64,000 bases of DNA from CAWJMD01 sp963700925 (GTDB lineage: Bacteria > Actinomycetota > Actinomycetes > Actinomycetales > CAWJMD01). This document shows positions 16,553 to 24,586 of the stretch, one piece after another; the first letter of the stretch is position 1, and each line of letters opens with the position of its first letter. Location of the stretch: contig OY969553.1 in assembly GCA_963700925.1 (NCBI GenBank), positions 1,550,001 through 1,614,000 of the forward strand, read 5' to 3'. The notes under the pieces were generated by a model. The model made no database searches, was not told the DNA's origin, and worked only from the letters and a program-made list of their open reading frames with translations. A program made the translations under genes and the position numbers.

Positions 16553-17515
16553 GTGAAGCGCAGCACCATCAGCCGCATCGCCATTCCCGCGGCGCTCGTG
16601 CTCTCCCTGGGCCTGGCCGCCTGCGGCGGCAACAACGAGGAAGCCGCTGCCAGCGGTGGTGACGGCGCCTCGGGTGAGGTCGTCGTCGATGGCTCGTCCA
16701 CCGTCCAGCCGCTCACCGACGCTGCCGGTGAGCTCTTCCTGGAAGTGAACTCGGCCGTCGACGTCTCGGTGGCCACCTCAGGCACCGGTGGCGGGTTCGA
16801 GAAGTTCTGCCAGGGGCAGACCGACATCTCCAACGCCTCCCGTCCGATCAAGGACGAGGAGATCGCCATCTGCGAGGAGAACGGTGTCGAGTACACCGAG
16901 CTCCAGGTCGCCACCGACGCACTGACCGTGGTGACGTCCAAGGACAACGACTTCATCACCTGCCTGACCGTGGACGAGCTGAAGACGCTCTGGGCGCCCG
17001 AGGCCGAGGGCACGGTCACCACCTGGGACAAGGTGAACCCCGGCTTCCCGGCCGAGCCGATCGAGCTCTACGGGCCGGGCACCGACTCCGGCACGTTCAC
17101 GTACTTCACCGAGGAGATCACGGGTGAGGACGGCGCGAGCCGGTCCGACTACAACGCCTCGGAGGACGACAACATCATCGTCCAGGGCGTCTCCGGCTCG
17201 CCGAACGCGCTGGGGTACTTCGGCTACACCTACTTCGAGGAGAACGCGGAGACCCTCAAGGCCGTGGAGATCGACGGCGGCGAGGGCTGTGTCGCTCCCA
17301 GCTCCGACACGGCCGAGGACGGCAGCTACGTGCCCCTGTCGCGCCCGCTGTTCATCTACGTGTCGAAGAAGTCGTGGGAGGAGAAGCCCCAGGTGGCGGA
17401 GTTCGTCGAGTTCTACTCCGAGAACGACGCCGAGATCGCCGAGGCCGCGCAGTTCATCCAGCTGAACGACCAGCAGTCGACCGCCCTGAAGGACGCCGTC
17501 TCGGCGCTCGGCTGA
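16553..17515 (+). CDS. pstS: phosphate ABC transporter substrate-binding lipoprotein
   Basis: Binds extracellular phosphate for the PstSCAB importer. The 320-residue protein has a signal peptide ending in the lipobox LGLAACGG, so it is anchored to the membrane outer face by a lipidated Cys. Binding-pocket motifs are VVVDGSSTVQPLT, ATSGTGGGFEKFC, ISNASRPIKDEE, YGPGTDSGTFTYFTE and VSGSPNALGYFGY. The GTG start has GAGAGG upstream. First gene of the pst operon behind a PHO box. Confidence 0.95.
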   Translation: MKRSTISRIAIPAALVLSLGLAACGGNNEEAAASGGDGASGEVVVDGSSTVQPLTDAAGELFLEVNSAVDVSVATSGTGGGFEKFCQGQTDISNASRPIKDEEIAICEENGVEYTELQVATDALTVVTSKDNDFITCLTVDELKTLWAPEAEGTVTTWDKVNPGFPAEPIELYGPGTDSGTFTYFTEEITGEDGASRSDYNASEDDNIIVQGVSGSPNALGYFGYTYFEENAETLKAVEIDGGEGCVAPSSDTAEDGSYVPLSRPLFIYVSKKSWEEKPQVAEFVEFYSENDAEIAEAAQFIQLNDQQSTALKDAVSALG

Positions 17516-17555
17516 CACCAGCTCGACCTGACTGTCGAAGGGCGCAAACGAAACC

Positions 17556-18548
17556 GTGAGCACCGATACGACCACTGGGGGTCCCTCCACCGGGGGGGAC
17601 CCCCACAGGGGTTCTGGGGCCACCGGGCAGACCGATGACCTGACGCTGAACCCGATGCGTCGTCAGTCGGCTCGTCACGGCGAGCGCGTCGTGATGGGGC
17701 TCATCGGCGGTGCCGCGGGGTTGTCGGTACTCGTCACGGTCGGCATCATCCTGGCCCTCCTGCTGCCCGCCCTCGCGTTCTTCCGCGAGGTCTCGATCGT
17801 CGAGTTCCTGACCGGTGCCCGATGGGCCCCGACATTCGCCGACCCGGGCTACGGGGTGCTTCCCCTGGTCACGGGCACGGCCTGGACCACGCTGATCGGC
17901 CTCTGCATCGCAGTGCCCTTCGGCCTCGGGGCGGCCATCTACCTGTCCGAGTACGCGGCGCCACGCGTCCGCAAGACGCTCAAGCCGATCCTCGAGGTCC
18001 TGGCCGGCGTGCCGTCGGTCGTCTACGGGTACTTCGCCCTGACGTTCGTCGCACCCGTTCTGCTCCGGGACATTCTCAGCGTCGATGTCGGGACCTACAG
18101 CGTGCTGGCAGCAGGGCTGGTGCTCGGCGTGATGATCATCCCGACCGTGGCATCTCTCTCGGAGGACGCCATGAACGCAGTGCCCGACGCCCTCCGACAG
18201 GGCTCCTACGCCCTGGGCGCCAACAAAATGCGGACCACGCTCCGGGTGGTCTTCCCGGCCGCCATCTCGGGGATCGCCGCGGCGATCGTCCTGGGACTCT
18301 CGCGTGCTGTCGGCGAGACGATGATCGTCGCGATCGGCGCAGGGACCCAGGCCAGGATGGTCGACTCGCCGACGTCCCCCGGCCAGACCATGACCGGCTT
18401 CATCGCCCAGACCGCCACGGGTGAGAGCACACCAGGCACCATCACCTACAACTCGCTCTTCGCCGTCGGCCTGGCCCTGTTCGTCATCACCCTGGTGATC
18501 AACCTGATCAGCATCGCGCTGGTCCGTCGGTTCCGGGAGGCCTACTGA
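17556..18548 (+). CDS. pstC: phosphate ABC transporter permease PstC
   Basis: A 330-residue inner-membrane permease. After a disordered Gly/Pro/Thr-rich N-terminus of about 45 residues come six membrane helices. The EAA-type loop SEDAMNAVPDALRQGSYALGANKMRTTLRVVFPAAISGI contacts PstB. Typical family segments are YLSEYAAPRVRKTLKPILEVLAGVPSVVYGYFAL and LGLSRAVGETMIVAIGAG. The stop overlaps the pstA start by one base. Confidence 0.94.
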   Translation: MSTDTTTGGPSTGGDPHRGSGATGQTDDLTLNPMRRQSARHGERVVMGLIGGAAGLSVLVTVGIILALLLPALAFFREVSIVEFLTGARWAPTFADPGYGVLPLVTGTAWTTLIGLCIAVPFGLGAAIYLSEYAAPRVRKTLKPILEVLAGVPSVVYGYFALTFVAPVLLRDILSVDVGTYSVLAAGLVLGVMIIPTVASLSEDAMNAVPDALRQGSYALGANKMRTTLRVVFPAAISGIAAAIVLGLSRAVGETMIVAIGAGTQARMVDSPTSPGQTMTGFIAQTATGESTPGTITYNSLFAVGLALFVITLVINLISIALVRRFREAY

Positions 18549-19444
18549 TGAACAGCATCGGTGCCGTCGCCACCCGCCCCCTCAAGGCGCAGCGGGCCGG
18601 AAACCGCAGCGCTCCGTCCATCACCTTCCTGGTGCTGCTGTGGGTCGCTCTGGCTTTCGCCATCCTGTGCCTCGCCGTGCTCATCGTGGACACGGTCATC
18701 GACGGAGTCGGCAGGCTGGACGGCGCGCTCCTCTCCAACTACTCCAGCCAGGTCCTGCCTCGCACGGGCGGTGCTCGTGCGGCGATCTTCGGTTCCTTGT
18801 GGCTGATCGGCACGACCGCGCTGATGGCGATCCCGCTGGGGGTCGCGGCGGGCGTCTACCTGGAGGAGTTCGCGAACCCGGAAGGGCGCTTCAACCGCAT
18901 CATCGAGGTCAACCTGCAGAACCTGGCAGCGATACCGGCCATCATCTACGGGATGCTCACCGCTGGATTCGCGCTGGCCATCGGACTGGAGCGAAGGGTG
19001 GTGCTCGCGGGCGCGATCGCCCTGGCGCTCCTGATCCTGCCCGTCATCATCATCACGACCAGGGAAGCGCTGCGCTCCGTTCCGACTGAGATCCGGCACG
19101 GATCCCTGGCGCTGGGCGCGACCCGGCTGCAGACCGTCTGGCGACAGAGCCTCCCCTCGGCCGTCCCGGGTATCGCCACGGGGACGATCCTTGCTCTCTC
19201 GAGGGCCCTCGGCGAAGCCGCACCGCTGCTCCTGCTGGGGGGCGCCGTCACGCTCCGGTACGACCCCGACGGACTGCTTTCGGGCTTCACCGCGCTACCG
19301 ATCCAGATCTTCTCCTGGATCGCTCAGCCGCAGGCAGACTTCCGCGAGCTGGCTTCGGCCGCGATCATCCTCATGCTGGTGCTTCTGCTGTTGATGAACG
19401 CCTTGGCCATCTTGATCCGTAACCGCTACCAGAGGCGCTGGTGA
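18548..19444 (+). CDS. pstA: phosphate ABC transporter permease PstA
   Basis: A 298-residue permease partner of PstC. It has six helices; conserved blocks are PLGVAAGVYLEEFANP, NLQNLAAIPAIIYGML, TREALRSVPTEIRHGSLALGATRLQTVWRQSLPSAVPGI (coupling loop) and ALSRALGEAAPLLLLGG. It follows pstC without a gap. Confidence 0.94.
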   Translation: MNSIGAVATRPLKAQRAGNRSAPSITFLVLLWVALAFAILCLAVLIVDTVIDGVGRLDGALLSNYSSQVLPRTGGARAAIFGSLWLIGTTALMAIPLGVAAGVYLEEFANPEGRFNRIIEVNLQNLAAIPAIIYGMLTAGFALAIGLERRVVLAGAIALALLILPVIIITTREALRSVPTEIRHGSLALGATRLQTVWRQSLPSAVPGIATGTILALSRALGEAAPLLLLGGAVTLRYDPDGLLSGFTALPIQIFSWIAQPQADFRELASAAIILMLVLLLLMNALAILIRNRYQRRW

Positions 19445-19448
19445 TCCC

Positions 19449-20366
19449 GTGAGCACGAGCACGTCCACGACACGCATGTCGACCGAAGGGCCCACGATGT
19501 CGAACGCCAGCACCAGCGAGCAGCGGCACGTGGAGTCGCTCGCGAAGGTGCACGCCGAGGGCGACCGGGCGCTCCCCGAGAAGCCGGCTGCTGTGATCGA
19601 GTGCGAGAGCGTCGACATCTACTACGGCGACTTTCGCGCCGTGCACGACGTGTCCCTCGGCTTCGGCAAGAAGGAGATCACCGCTCTGATCGGGCCGTCG
19701 GGCTGCGGCAAGTCGACCGTGCTCCGGTCGCTGAACCGCATGAACGATCTGGTGGTGGGGGCACGCGTCGAGGGGCGGATCGCCTACCACGGCCACGACA
19801 TCTACGGTGCGGACGTGGACCCGATCGAGGTGCGCCGGCGCATCGGCATGGTCTTCCAGAAGCCGAACCCGTTCCCGAAGTCGATCTACGACAACGTGGC
19901 CTACGGACCCCGCGTGATCGGCATGAAGGTCGACAGCATGGACGACCTCGTCGAGGAGGCGCTGCAGTCTGCCGCGCTCTGGGACGAGGTCAAGGGCAAG
20001 CTCAAGCAGTCTGCCTACTCCCTGTCGGGCGGCCAGCAGCAGCGCCTCTGCATCGCCCGCACGATCGCCGTTCGTCCCGAGGTGATTCTGATGGACGAGC
20101 CCTGCTCGGCGCTCGACCCGATCGCGACGGCTCGCATCGAGGACCTGATGCAGGAGCTGCGTCAGGACTTCACCATCATCATCGTCACGCACAACATGCA
20201 GCAGGCCGCTCGCGTGGCTGACCGCACCGCCTTCTTCACAGCGAAGGCCGCGGAGGGCAGTGGCGACCGCACCGGCGAGCTGGTCGAGTACGACCTGACG
20301 GCCAACCTGTTCAGCACGCCCTCCGACCAGCGCACCGAGGACTACATCTCCGGCCGGTTCGGCTGA
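19449..20366 (+). CDS. pstB: phosphate ABC transporter ATP-binding protein
   Basis: The 305-residue ATPase of the phosphate importer. Walker A is GPSGCGKST, the Q-loop region is VFQKPNPFPKSIYDNVAYGPR, the signature is LSGGQQQRLC, and Walker B is VILMDEPCSALDP. The final SDQRTEDYISGRFG is typical of PstB. Two starts are plausible: the GTG at 19449 just after pstA, and an ATG at 19497 with GAAGGG six bases before it, which would remove 16 disordered residues. Confidence 0.94.
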   Translation: MSTSTSTTRMSTEGPTMSNASTSEQRHVESLAKVHAEGDRALPEKPAAVIECESVDIYYGDFRAVHDVSLGFGKKEITALIGPSGCGKSTVLRSLNRMNDLVVGARVEGRIAYHGHDIYGADVDPIEVRRRIGMVFQKPNPFPKSIYDNVAYGPRVIGMKVDSMDDLVEEALQSAALWDEVKGKLKQSAYSLSGGQQQRLCIARTIAVRPEVILMDEPCSALDPIATARIEDLMQELRQDFTIIIVTHNMQQAARVADRTAFFTAKAAEGSGDRTGELVEYDLTANLFSTPSDQRTEDYISGRFG

Positions 20367-20383
20367 CCGTCAGGCCGCGGAGC

Positions 20384-20743
20384 TCAAGCCCGGATCGTGG
20401 TCTTGAGAAGGGCAGCCACAGCGTCCATCGCCTCGGGTACCACCGAGTACCAGGCCCACACGCCGCGCTTCTCCCTCGACAGCAGACCGGCATCCACCAG
20501 CACCTTCAGGTGGTGGGACACGGTTGGCTGAGAAAGGCCGACGGGCGTCGTCAGATCGCAGACGCACGCTTCGCCCGACGGCGTGGAAGCCACGATCGAG
20601 AGGAGCCGCAGACGCGTCGGCTCGGCCATCGCCTTGAGGACCCGCGCCAGCTGCTCGGCATCGCGGGCGTCCATCGGCGCACAGTCCAGCGGCTCGCAGC
20701 AGACCACAGTCCGCAGCACCGTCGATGAAGTGCCCTGAGCCAT
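20384..20743 (-). CDS. arsR: ArsR-family arsenite-responsive repressor (first)
   Basis: A 119-residue winged-helix repressor. The HTH is GLSQPTVSHHLKVLVDAGLLSREKRGVWAWYSVVPEAM. A vicinal Cys pair near the N-terminus (VVCCEPLDCAP) and the ACVCDL motif form the type of As(III) site known in Corynebacterium ArsR1, where three cysteines from these two places bind arsenite. It is divergent from arsM with a 92-base gap and probably represses the arsM-acr3-arsC operon and itself. Convergent with pstB, 17 bases apart. Confidence 0.9.
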   Translation of the reverse strand: MAQGTSSTVLRTVVCCEPLDCAPMDARDAEQLARVLKAMAEPTRLRLLSIVASTPSGEACVCDLTTPVGLSQPTVSHHLKVLVDAGLLSREKRGVWAWYSVVPEAMDAVAALLKTTIRA

Positions 20744-20835
20744 GTCACCAGCATGCACCAAGGCATTGACAGGTGTCGATGTCTCAGCCCAGGGTAGACA
20801 AGACATAGACGTCCATCGATCAAGGGGCCTCTGCG
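20744..20835. promoter_or_regulatory. divergent arsR/arsM promoter region
   Basis: The gap contains the related short motifs TTGACAGGTGTCGATGTC and AAGACATAGACGTCCATCGATC, with GACA/TGTC arms repeated in both orientations. This fits an ArsR operator overlapping divergent promoters; exact boxes were not resolved. Confidence 0.4.
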
Positions 20836-21642
20836 ATGAGCGACGAGTTGCGCGCGCAGGTTCGTGACCGGTACGCCGCTGCGGCCTTGGCCGTCACGGA
20901 GGGGCGACCAGGTGGGTGCTGCGACACCAGTGCAGTGGCACCTGTGAGTTGTTGCGGGCCAACGGAAACCGCCTTCACCTCCGACGGCGCCTTCGGCTCC
21001 GGCCTCTACGGCGCACCAGAGATGGCCGAGCTACCCGAACAAGCAGTGTTGGCCAGCCTGGGATGCGGCAATCCGACTGCGGTCGCCGACCTCCAGCCAG
21101 GAGAGCGGGTTCTCGACCTCGGGTCGGGTGGCGGGATCGACGTGCTCCTCTCAGCGCGCCGGGTCGGTCCGAACGGACGCGCCTACGGCGTCGACATGAC
21201 GGTCGAGATGCTGGCGTTGGCCCGCAAGAACGCCGATGAAGCCGGGGCGACGAACGTCGAGTTCCTACAGGGCACGATCGAAGCCGTCCCGCTTCCGGAC
21301 ACCTCCGTGGATGTCGTGATCTCCAACTGCGTCATCAACCTGTCCACGGACAAGTCCGCCGTGATCGCGGAGATGTTCCGCGTACTGGCACCAGGCGGTC
21401 GCATCGGCATCTCCGACGTCGTCGCAGACGATGACCTCTCAGCCGCCGATCGAGCTGAGCGAGGCAGCTACGTCGGCTGCATCGCCGGCGCGCTGTCACG
21501 CAGCGAGTACGTGTCCGGTTTGAGCGCAGCAGGGTTCACTGACGCCTCGGTCGAGTTCACCCACGAGGCGGCGCCCGGAATGCACAGCGCGATCGTTCGA
21601 GCGACGAAGCCGCAGGAGCGACCGAGCACCCTCTCCGGATGA
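20836..21642 (+). CDS. arsM: arsenite S-adenosylmethionine methyltransferase
   Basis: Methylates As(III) to mono-, di- and trimethyl arsenicals using SAM. The 268-residue protein has the SAM motif LDLGSGGGIDVLL (about 93-105). It also has the three cysteines at family positions: Cys77 (SLGCGNP), Cys165 (VISNCVINLS) and Cys215 (YVGCIAGAL). Further Cys pairs (GGCCD, SCCGP) lie in the N-terminal segment. The ATG has AAGGGG upstream. The stop overlaps the acr3 start (ATGA). Confidence 0.94.
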   Translation: MSDELRAQVRDRYAAAALAVTEGRPGGCCDTSAVAPVSCCGPTETAFTSDGAFGSGLYGAPEMAELPEQAVLASLGCGNPTAVADLQPGERVLDLGSGGGIDVLLSARRVGPNGRAYGVDMTVEMLALARKNADEAGATNVEFLQGTIEAVPLPDTSVDVVISNCVINLSTDKSAVIAEMFRVLAPGGRIGISDVVADDDLSAADRAERGSYVGCIAGALSRSEYVSGLSAAGFTDASVEFTHEAAPGMHSAIVRATKPQERPSTLSG

Positions 21643-22793
21643 GCCAGACGCCGACAGCGACACCTGACGCCGACCACCACGTCGTCGCCCGCCTCTCGAC
21701 GCTGGACCGGTTCCTGCCGGCGTGGATCCTGGCTGCGATGGCCGCCGGGCTCGGCTTGGGGCGAGTGGTGCCGGACCTCGGCGACGCGTTGAGCGCCGTT
21801 CAGCTCTCCGGGGTCTCCCTGCCGATAGCGCTGGGCCTGCTCGTGATGATGTACCCCGTCCTGGCGAAGGTCCGTTACGACCGGCTCGACACGGTCACCA
21901 GCGACCGACGGCTGCTGGTGGTCTCACTGGTGCTCAACTGGGTCGTCGGGCCGGCGCTGATGTTTGCCCTCGCCTGGGTCTTCCTTCCCGACCTGCCCGA
22001 GTTCCGCACCGGCCTCATCATCGTCGGCCTGGCCCGCTGCATCGCCATGGTCATCATCTGGAACGACCTGGCTTGCGGCGACCGCGAGGCCGCCGCCGTG
22101 CTGGTGGCGCTCAACTCCGTCTTCCAGGTGGTCACGTTCTCGCTTCTGGGCTGGTTCTACCTGTCGGTCCTGCCGCGATGGCTCGGGCTCGACACCGCGG
22201 GCCTCGAAGTTTCCGTCTGGTCCATCGCCGGAAACGTGCTGGTGTTCCTCGGGATCCCGCTGGCGGCCGGTTACCTCTCGCGCCGGCTGGGTGAGCGCAC
22301 GTGGGGACGCGAGGCCTACGAGGCCGGGTTCCTGCCGCGCATCGGCCCATGGGCGCTCTACGGCCTGCTCTTCACCATCGTCATCCTGTTCGCCCTTCAG
22401 GGCGACGCCATCACGTCGCGACCACTTGACGTCGCGCGCATCGCTGTCCCCCTCCTGGTGTACTTCGTCGCCATCTGGGGCGGGGCAATGGTTCTGTGCA
22501 GGGCACTCGGCATGTCGTACGCACGGTCCACGACCACTGCGTACACCGCCGCCGGCAACAACTTCGAGCTCGCCATCGCGGTGGCCATCGCGACGTTCGG
22601 GGTCACTTCCGGCCAGGCGCTGGCTGGGGTCGTCGGACCGCTCATCGAGGTTCCCGTGCTGGTCGCCCTCGTCTATCTCTCTCTGTGGGCCGGGCGCCGG
22701 TTCTGGTCCGGCGACCCGACCGTCCCGCGCAGCGCCACATCCACTCCAACGCCGGCCGCAACGTCCGCCCCGATGAACGGAGCACCATCGTGA
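21639..22793 (+). CDS. acr3: ACR3-type arsenite efflux permease
   Basis: A 384-residue exporter of As(III) with ten membrane helices. Diagnostic blocks are LPIALGLLVMMYPVLAKVRYDRL, GLARCIAMVIIWNDLACGD with the conserved transport Cys, LNSVFQVVTFSLLGWFYL, and YTAAGNNFELAIAVAIATFGVTSGQALAGVVGPLIEVPVLVALVYLSL. It is translationally coupled to arsM and arsC. A Ser/Thr/Pro tail follows the last helix. Confidence 0.94.
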   Translation: MSQTPTATPDADHHVVARLSTLDRFLPAWILAAMAAGLGLGRVVPDLGDALSAVQLSGVSLPIALGLLVMMYPVLAKVRYDRLDTVTSDRRLLVVSLVLNWVVGPALMFALAWVFLPDLPEFRTGLIIVGLARCIAMVIIWNDLACGDREAAAVLVALNSVFQVVTFSLLGWFYLSVLPRWLGLDTAGLEVSVWSIAGNVLVFLGIPLAAGYLSRRLGERTWGREAYEAGFLPRIGPWALYGLLFTIVILFALQGDAITSRPLDVARIAVPLLVYFVAIWGGAMVLCRALGMSYARSTTTAYTAAGNNFELAIAVAIATFGVTSGQALAGVVGPLIEVPVLVALVYLSLWAGRRFWSGDPTVPRSATSTPTPAATSAPMNGAPS

Positions 22794-23191
22794 CCTCCAG
22801 GCCCAGCGTCCTGTTCGTGTGCGTGCACAACGCCGGCCGATCGCAGATGGCCGCCGGGTTCGTCAGCCACCTGTCACAGGGAGCCGTGGAGGCCCGATCG
22901 GCCGGGTCGGCTCCGGCGGACGGCGTGAACCCCGTCGCTGTCGAGGCGATGGCGGAGGTCGGCATCGACATCGCCTCTGCCACACCGAAGATGCTCACGA
23001 CGGAGGTGGTTCACTCGTCGGACGTCGTCGTCACCATGGGCTGCGGTGACGCGTGCCCGATCTTCCCCGGCAAGCGGTACGAGGACTGGGCCCTGGACGA
23101 TCCGGCTGGGCAAGGCATCGAAGCGGTGCGCACCATCCGTGACGACATCAGGGCGCGCGTCGAGGCACTCGTCGCAGAGCTTGGCAACTGA
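22790..23191 (+). CDS. arsC: arsenate reductase, low-molecular-weight phosphatase type
   Basis: Reduces arsenate to arsenite. The 133-residue protein has the CX5R loop (Cys11-VHNAG-Arg17-S), a redox pair Cys85/Cys89 in MGCGDACP, and the catalytic aspartate in WALDDPAG (Asp104). This three-Cys build is that of thioredoxin-coupled ArsC, although related corynebacterial enzymes use mycothiol. The GTG start overlaps the acr3 stop (GTGA). Confidence 0.92.
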   Translation: MTSRPSVLFVCVHNAGRSQMAAGFVSHLSQGAVEARSAGSAPADGVNPVAVEAMAEVGIDIASATPKMLTTEVVHSSDVVVTMGCGDACPIFPGKRYEDWALDDPAGQGIEAVRTIRDDIRARVEALVAELGN

Positions 23192-23197
23192 CCTCCG

Positions 23198-23557
23198 TCA
23201 GCAGCAGCCCGGGTCCAGAACGCGCGAGATCGCGGTGAGCGACTCGGGCACGAGTCGGTACCAGACGTTCATCCCGTCGCGCCTCTTCGTCACCAGCCCG
23301 CTGAGGGAAAGCTGCTTCAGGTGGTGGCTGACGGTGGCCTCGCTCAACCCGACGACAGGGGCCAGGTCGCAGGTGCACGCCTCCCAGTCCGGAGCGGCGA
23401 GCAGATGGGCCACCAGCTGGAGGCGGGTCGGGTCGGCCAAGGCCTTCAGCCTCGACGCGAGGGCGTTCGCATCGTCCCGCGTCAGCTGAGGCGCCGCAGC
23501 GAGCGGGTCGCAGCAGATGGGCGACGTGTCCAGCAGGAGAGGCAGCGACTTCGGCAT
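23198..23557 (-). CDS. ArsR-family regulator (second)
   Basis: A 119-residue paralogue of the first ArsR, clearly different in sequence. It has the CC pair in SPICCDPLA, the CTCDL motif at the start of the DNA-binding part, and GLSEATVSHHLKQLSLSGLVTKRRDGMNVWYRL. It ends in DPGCC, an extra C-terminal Cys pair not present in the first copy. Convergent with arsC (6 bases) and divergent from the small protein-arsI unit, which it probably controls. Confidence 0.9.
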   Translation of the reverse strand: MPKSLPLLLDTSPICCDPLAAAPQLTRDDANALASRLKALADPTRLQLVAHLLAAPDWEACTCDLAPVVGLSEATVSHHLKQLSLSGLVTKRRDGMNVWYRLVPESLTAISRVLDPGCC

Positions 23558-23577
23558 ACAGACATGATGCCACCCTC

Positions 23578-23591
23578 TTGACATATATCAA
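23578..23591. promoter_or_regulatory. candidate operator of the second ArsR
   Basis: The AT-rich dyad TTGACATATATCAA lies 20 bases upstream of the second arsR start, in the 88-base divergent gap. TTGA/TCAA arms match typical ArsR half-sites and it stands out in GC-rich DNA. It may also supply a -35 (TTGACA) for the rightward promoter. Confidence 0.55.
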
Positions 23592-23645
23592 AGAAGTGGG
23601 TCATGGTGTGGCAGACAAATTAGATGACTGTCGAAGGAGTCTCCC

Positions 23646-23912
23646 GTGTCGTTCACATCGCCCCACCTGCTGGCAGCCCTGGCAAACGCGCACATCGACG
23701 ACCTGCGTCGCGAGGCGGACGATGCACGGCTGGTCCGGGCGGCCGCCGCAGGGAGACCCGGTACGACAGGGCTGAGCGCCGTGGGCGCTTCAGCCGCCCG
23801 GCTCCGCGCCGGACTGCTCCTCGGTCTCACTCGGGCGGCGACGGCCAGCGTCCAGGTCGCTGTTGCCGTCCACCCCCGACGTGCGGGCGCGCCAGCAGAG
23901 TGCTGCGCGTGA
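23646..23912 (+). CDS. 88-residue protein of unknown function in arsenic operon
   Basis: The GTG start has GAAGGAG upstream. The protein starts SFTSPHLLAALANAHIDDLRREAD, a helical segment with alternating charge. It continues with an Ala/Arg-rich region and ends in ECCA, a vicinal Cys pair at the C-terminus. No domain recognised. It is the first gene of the unit with arsI. The terminal Cys pair fits thiol-rich partners in this island but proves nothing. Confidence 0.6.
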   Translation: MSFTSPHLLAALANAHIDDLRREADDARLVRAAAAGRPGTTGLSAVGASAARLRAGLLLGLTRAATASVQVAVAVHPRRAGAPAECCA

Positions 23913-23962
23913 CCTGATCGCACACCCAGAGACCCACCCGCACCACCTACCGGAGGAACACC

Positions 23963-24430
23963 GTGTCCCGTGTCCAGCTCGCCCTCAACGTCGACGACAT
24001 CGACGAGGCAGTCACCTTCTACTCCCGGCTGTTCGGTGCCGAGCCCGCGAAGCGCCGGCCCGGATACGCGAACTTCGCGCTCGACGACCCCGCTCTGAAG
24101 CTCGTGCTGATCGAGAACCCTGGGCACGGCGGCTCCCTCAACCACCTCGGCGTGGAGGTCGCCACGACCGACGACGTCGTCGCGGCCACGCGCCGCTACA
24201 CCGACGCCGGGATGAAGGCCGAGGTCCAGGACGGCACCACCTGTTGCTACGCGCTGCAGGACAAGGTGTGGGTGAGCGGTCCCGCCGGGCACCGGTGGGA
24301 GATCTACACCGTACTGGCGGACGCCGGCGCCGAGCTGGAGGGCAAGGCGAGCGCAGACGTCGAGCAGGTCGCGGCCGGGGCTGTCACCTCTCACAGGTCC
24401 AGCTCCCAGAGCGCCTGTTGCGCAAGCTGA
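23963..24430 (+). CDS. arsI: ArsI/CadI-type C-As lyase (VOC fold)
   Basis: A 155-residue vicinal-oxygen-chelate protein. ArsI cleaves the C-As bond of methylarsenite with Fe(II) and O2. The expected metal ligands Gln5, His61 and Glu113 and the substrate-binding pair Cys94-Cys95 (GTTCCYALQDKVWVSGPAGHRWEIYTVL) are all visible. The C-terminus is disordered and ends ACCAS with another Cys pair. The GTG start has GGAGGA upstream. CadI is a near relative, so a wider metal response is possible. Confidence 0.88.
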   Translation: MSRVQLALNVDDIDEAVTFYSRLFGAEPAKRRPGYANFALDDPALKLVLIENPGHGGSLNHLGVEVATTDDVVAATRRYTDAGMKAEVQDGTTCCYALQDKVWVSGPAGHRWEIYTVLADAGAELEGKASADVEQVAAGAVTSHRSSSQSACCAS

Positions 24431-24464
24431 GCTCCCCCTGCCGACGCGGAGGGAGGTGAGCGTA

Positions 24465-24515
24465 ATGGACTGCTGCGACGAGATCACCAACTCCTGCGAG
24501 ACAGGCTGCTGCTGA
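24465..24515 (+). CDS. 16-residue Cys-rich micropeptide MDCCDEITNSCETGCC
   Basis: A tiny gene 34 bases after arsI with a near-perfect ribosome site (GGGAGGTGAGCG) before its ATG. Five of sixteen residues are Cys, arranged as CC, C and a terminal CC, the rest acidic or polar. It ends just before the operon terminator, so it is within the arsI transcript. Cys spacing suggests direct As(III) or metal binding, like a minimal metallothionein. I know no described homologue. The ribosome site and placement argue for translation. Confidence 0.55.
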   Translation: MDCCDEITNSCETGCC

Positions 24516-24531
24516 ACGTCTGCGAACGAAG

Positions 24532-24559
24532 GGCCGGCGACCCCTCACGGTCGCCGGCC
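24532..24559 (+). terminator. terminator of the arsI unit
   Basis: GGCCGGCGACC (24532-24542) pairs perfectly with GGTCGCCGGCC (24549-24559) over a 6-base loop. A second hairpin, GCCTCGTT/AACGAGGC (24560-24580), follows at once and probably ends the leftward pit transcript. Confidence 0.8.
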
Positions 24560-24586
24560 GCCTCGTTTATCGAACGAGGCCGATTG

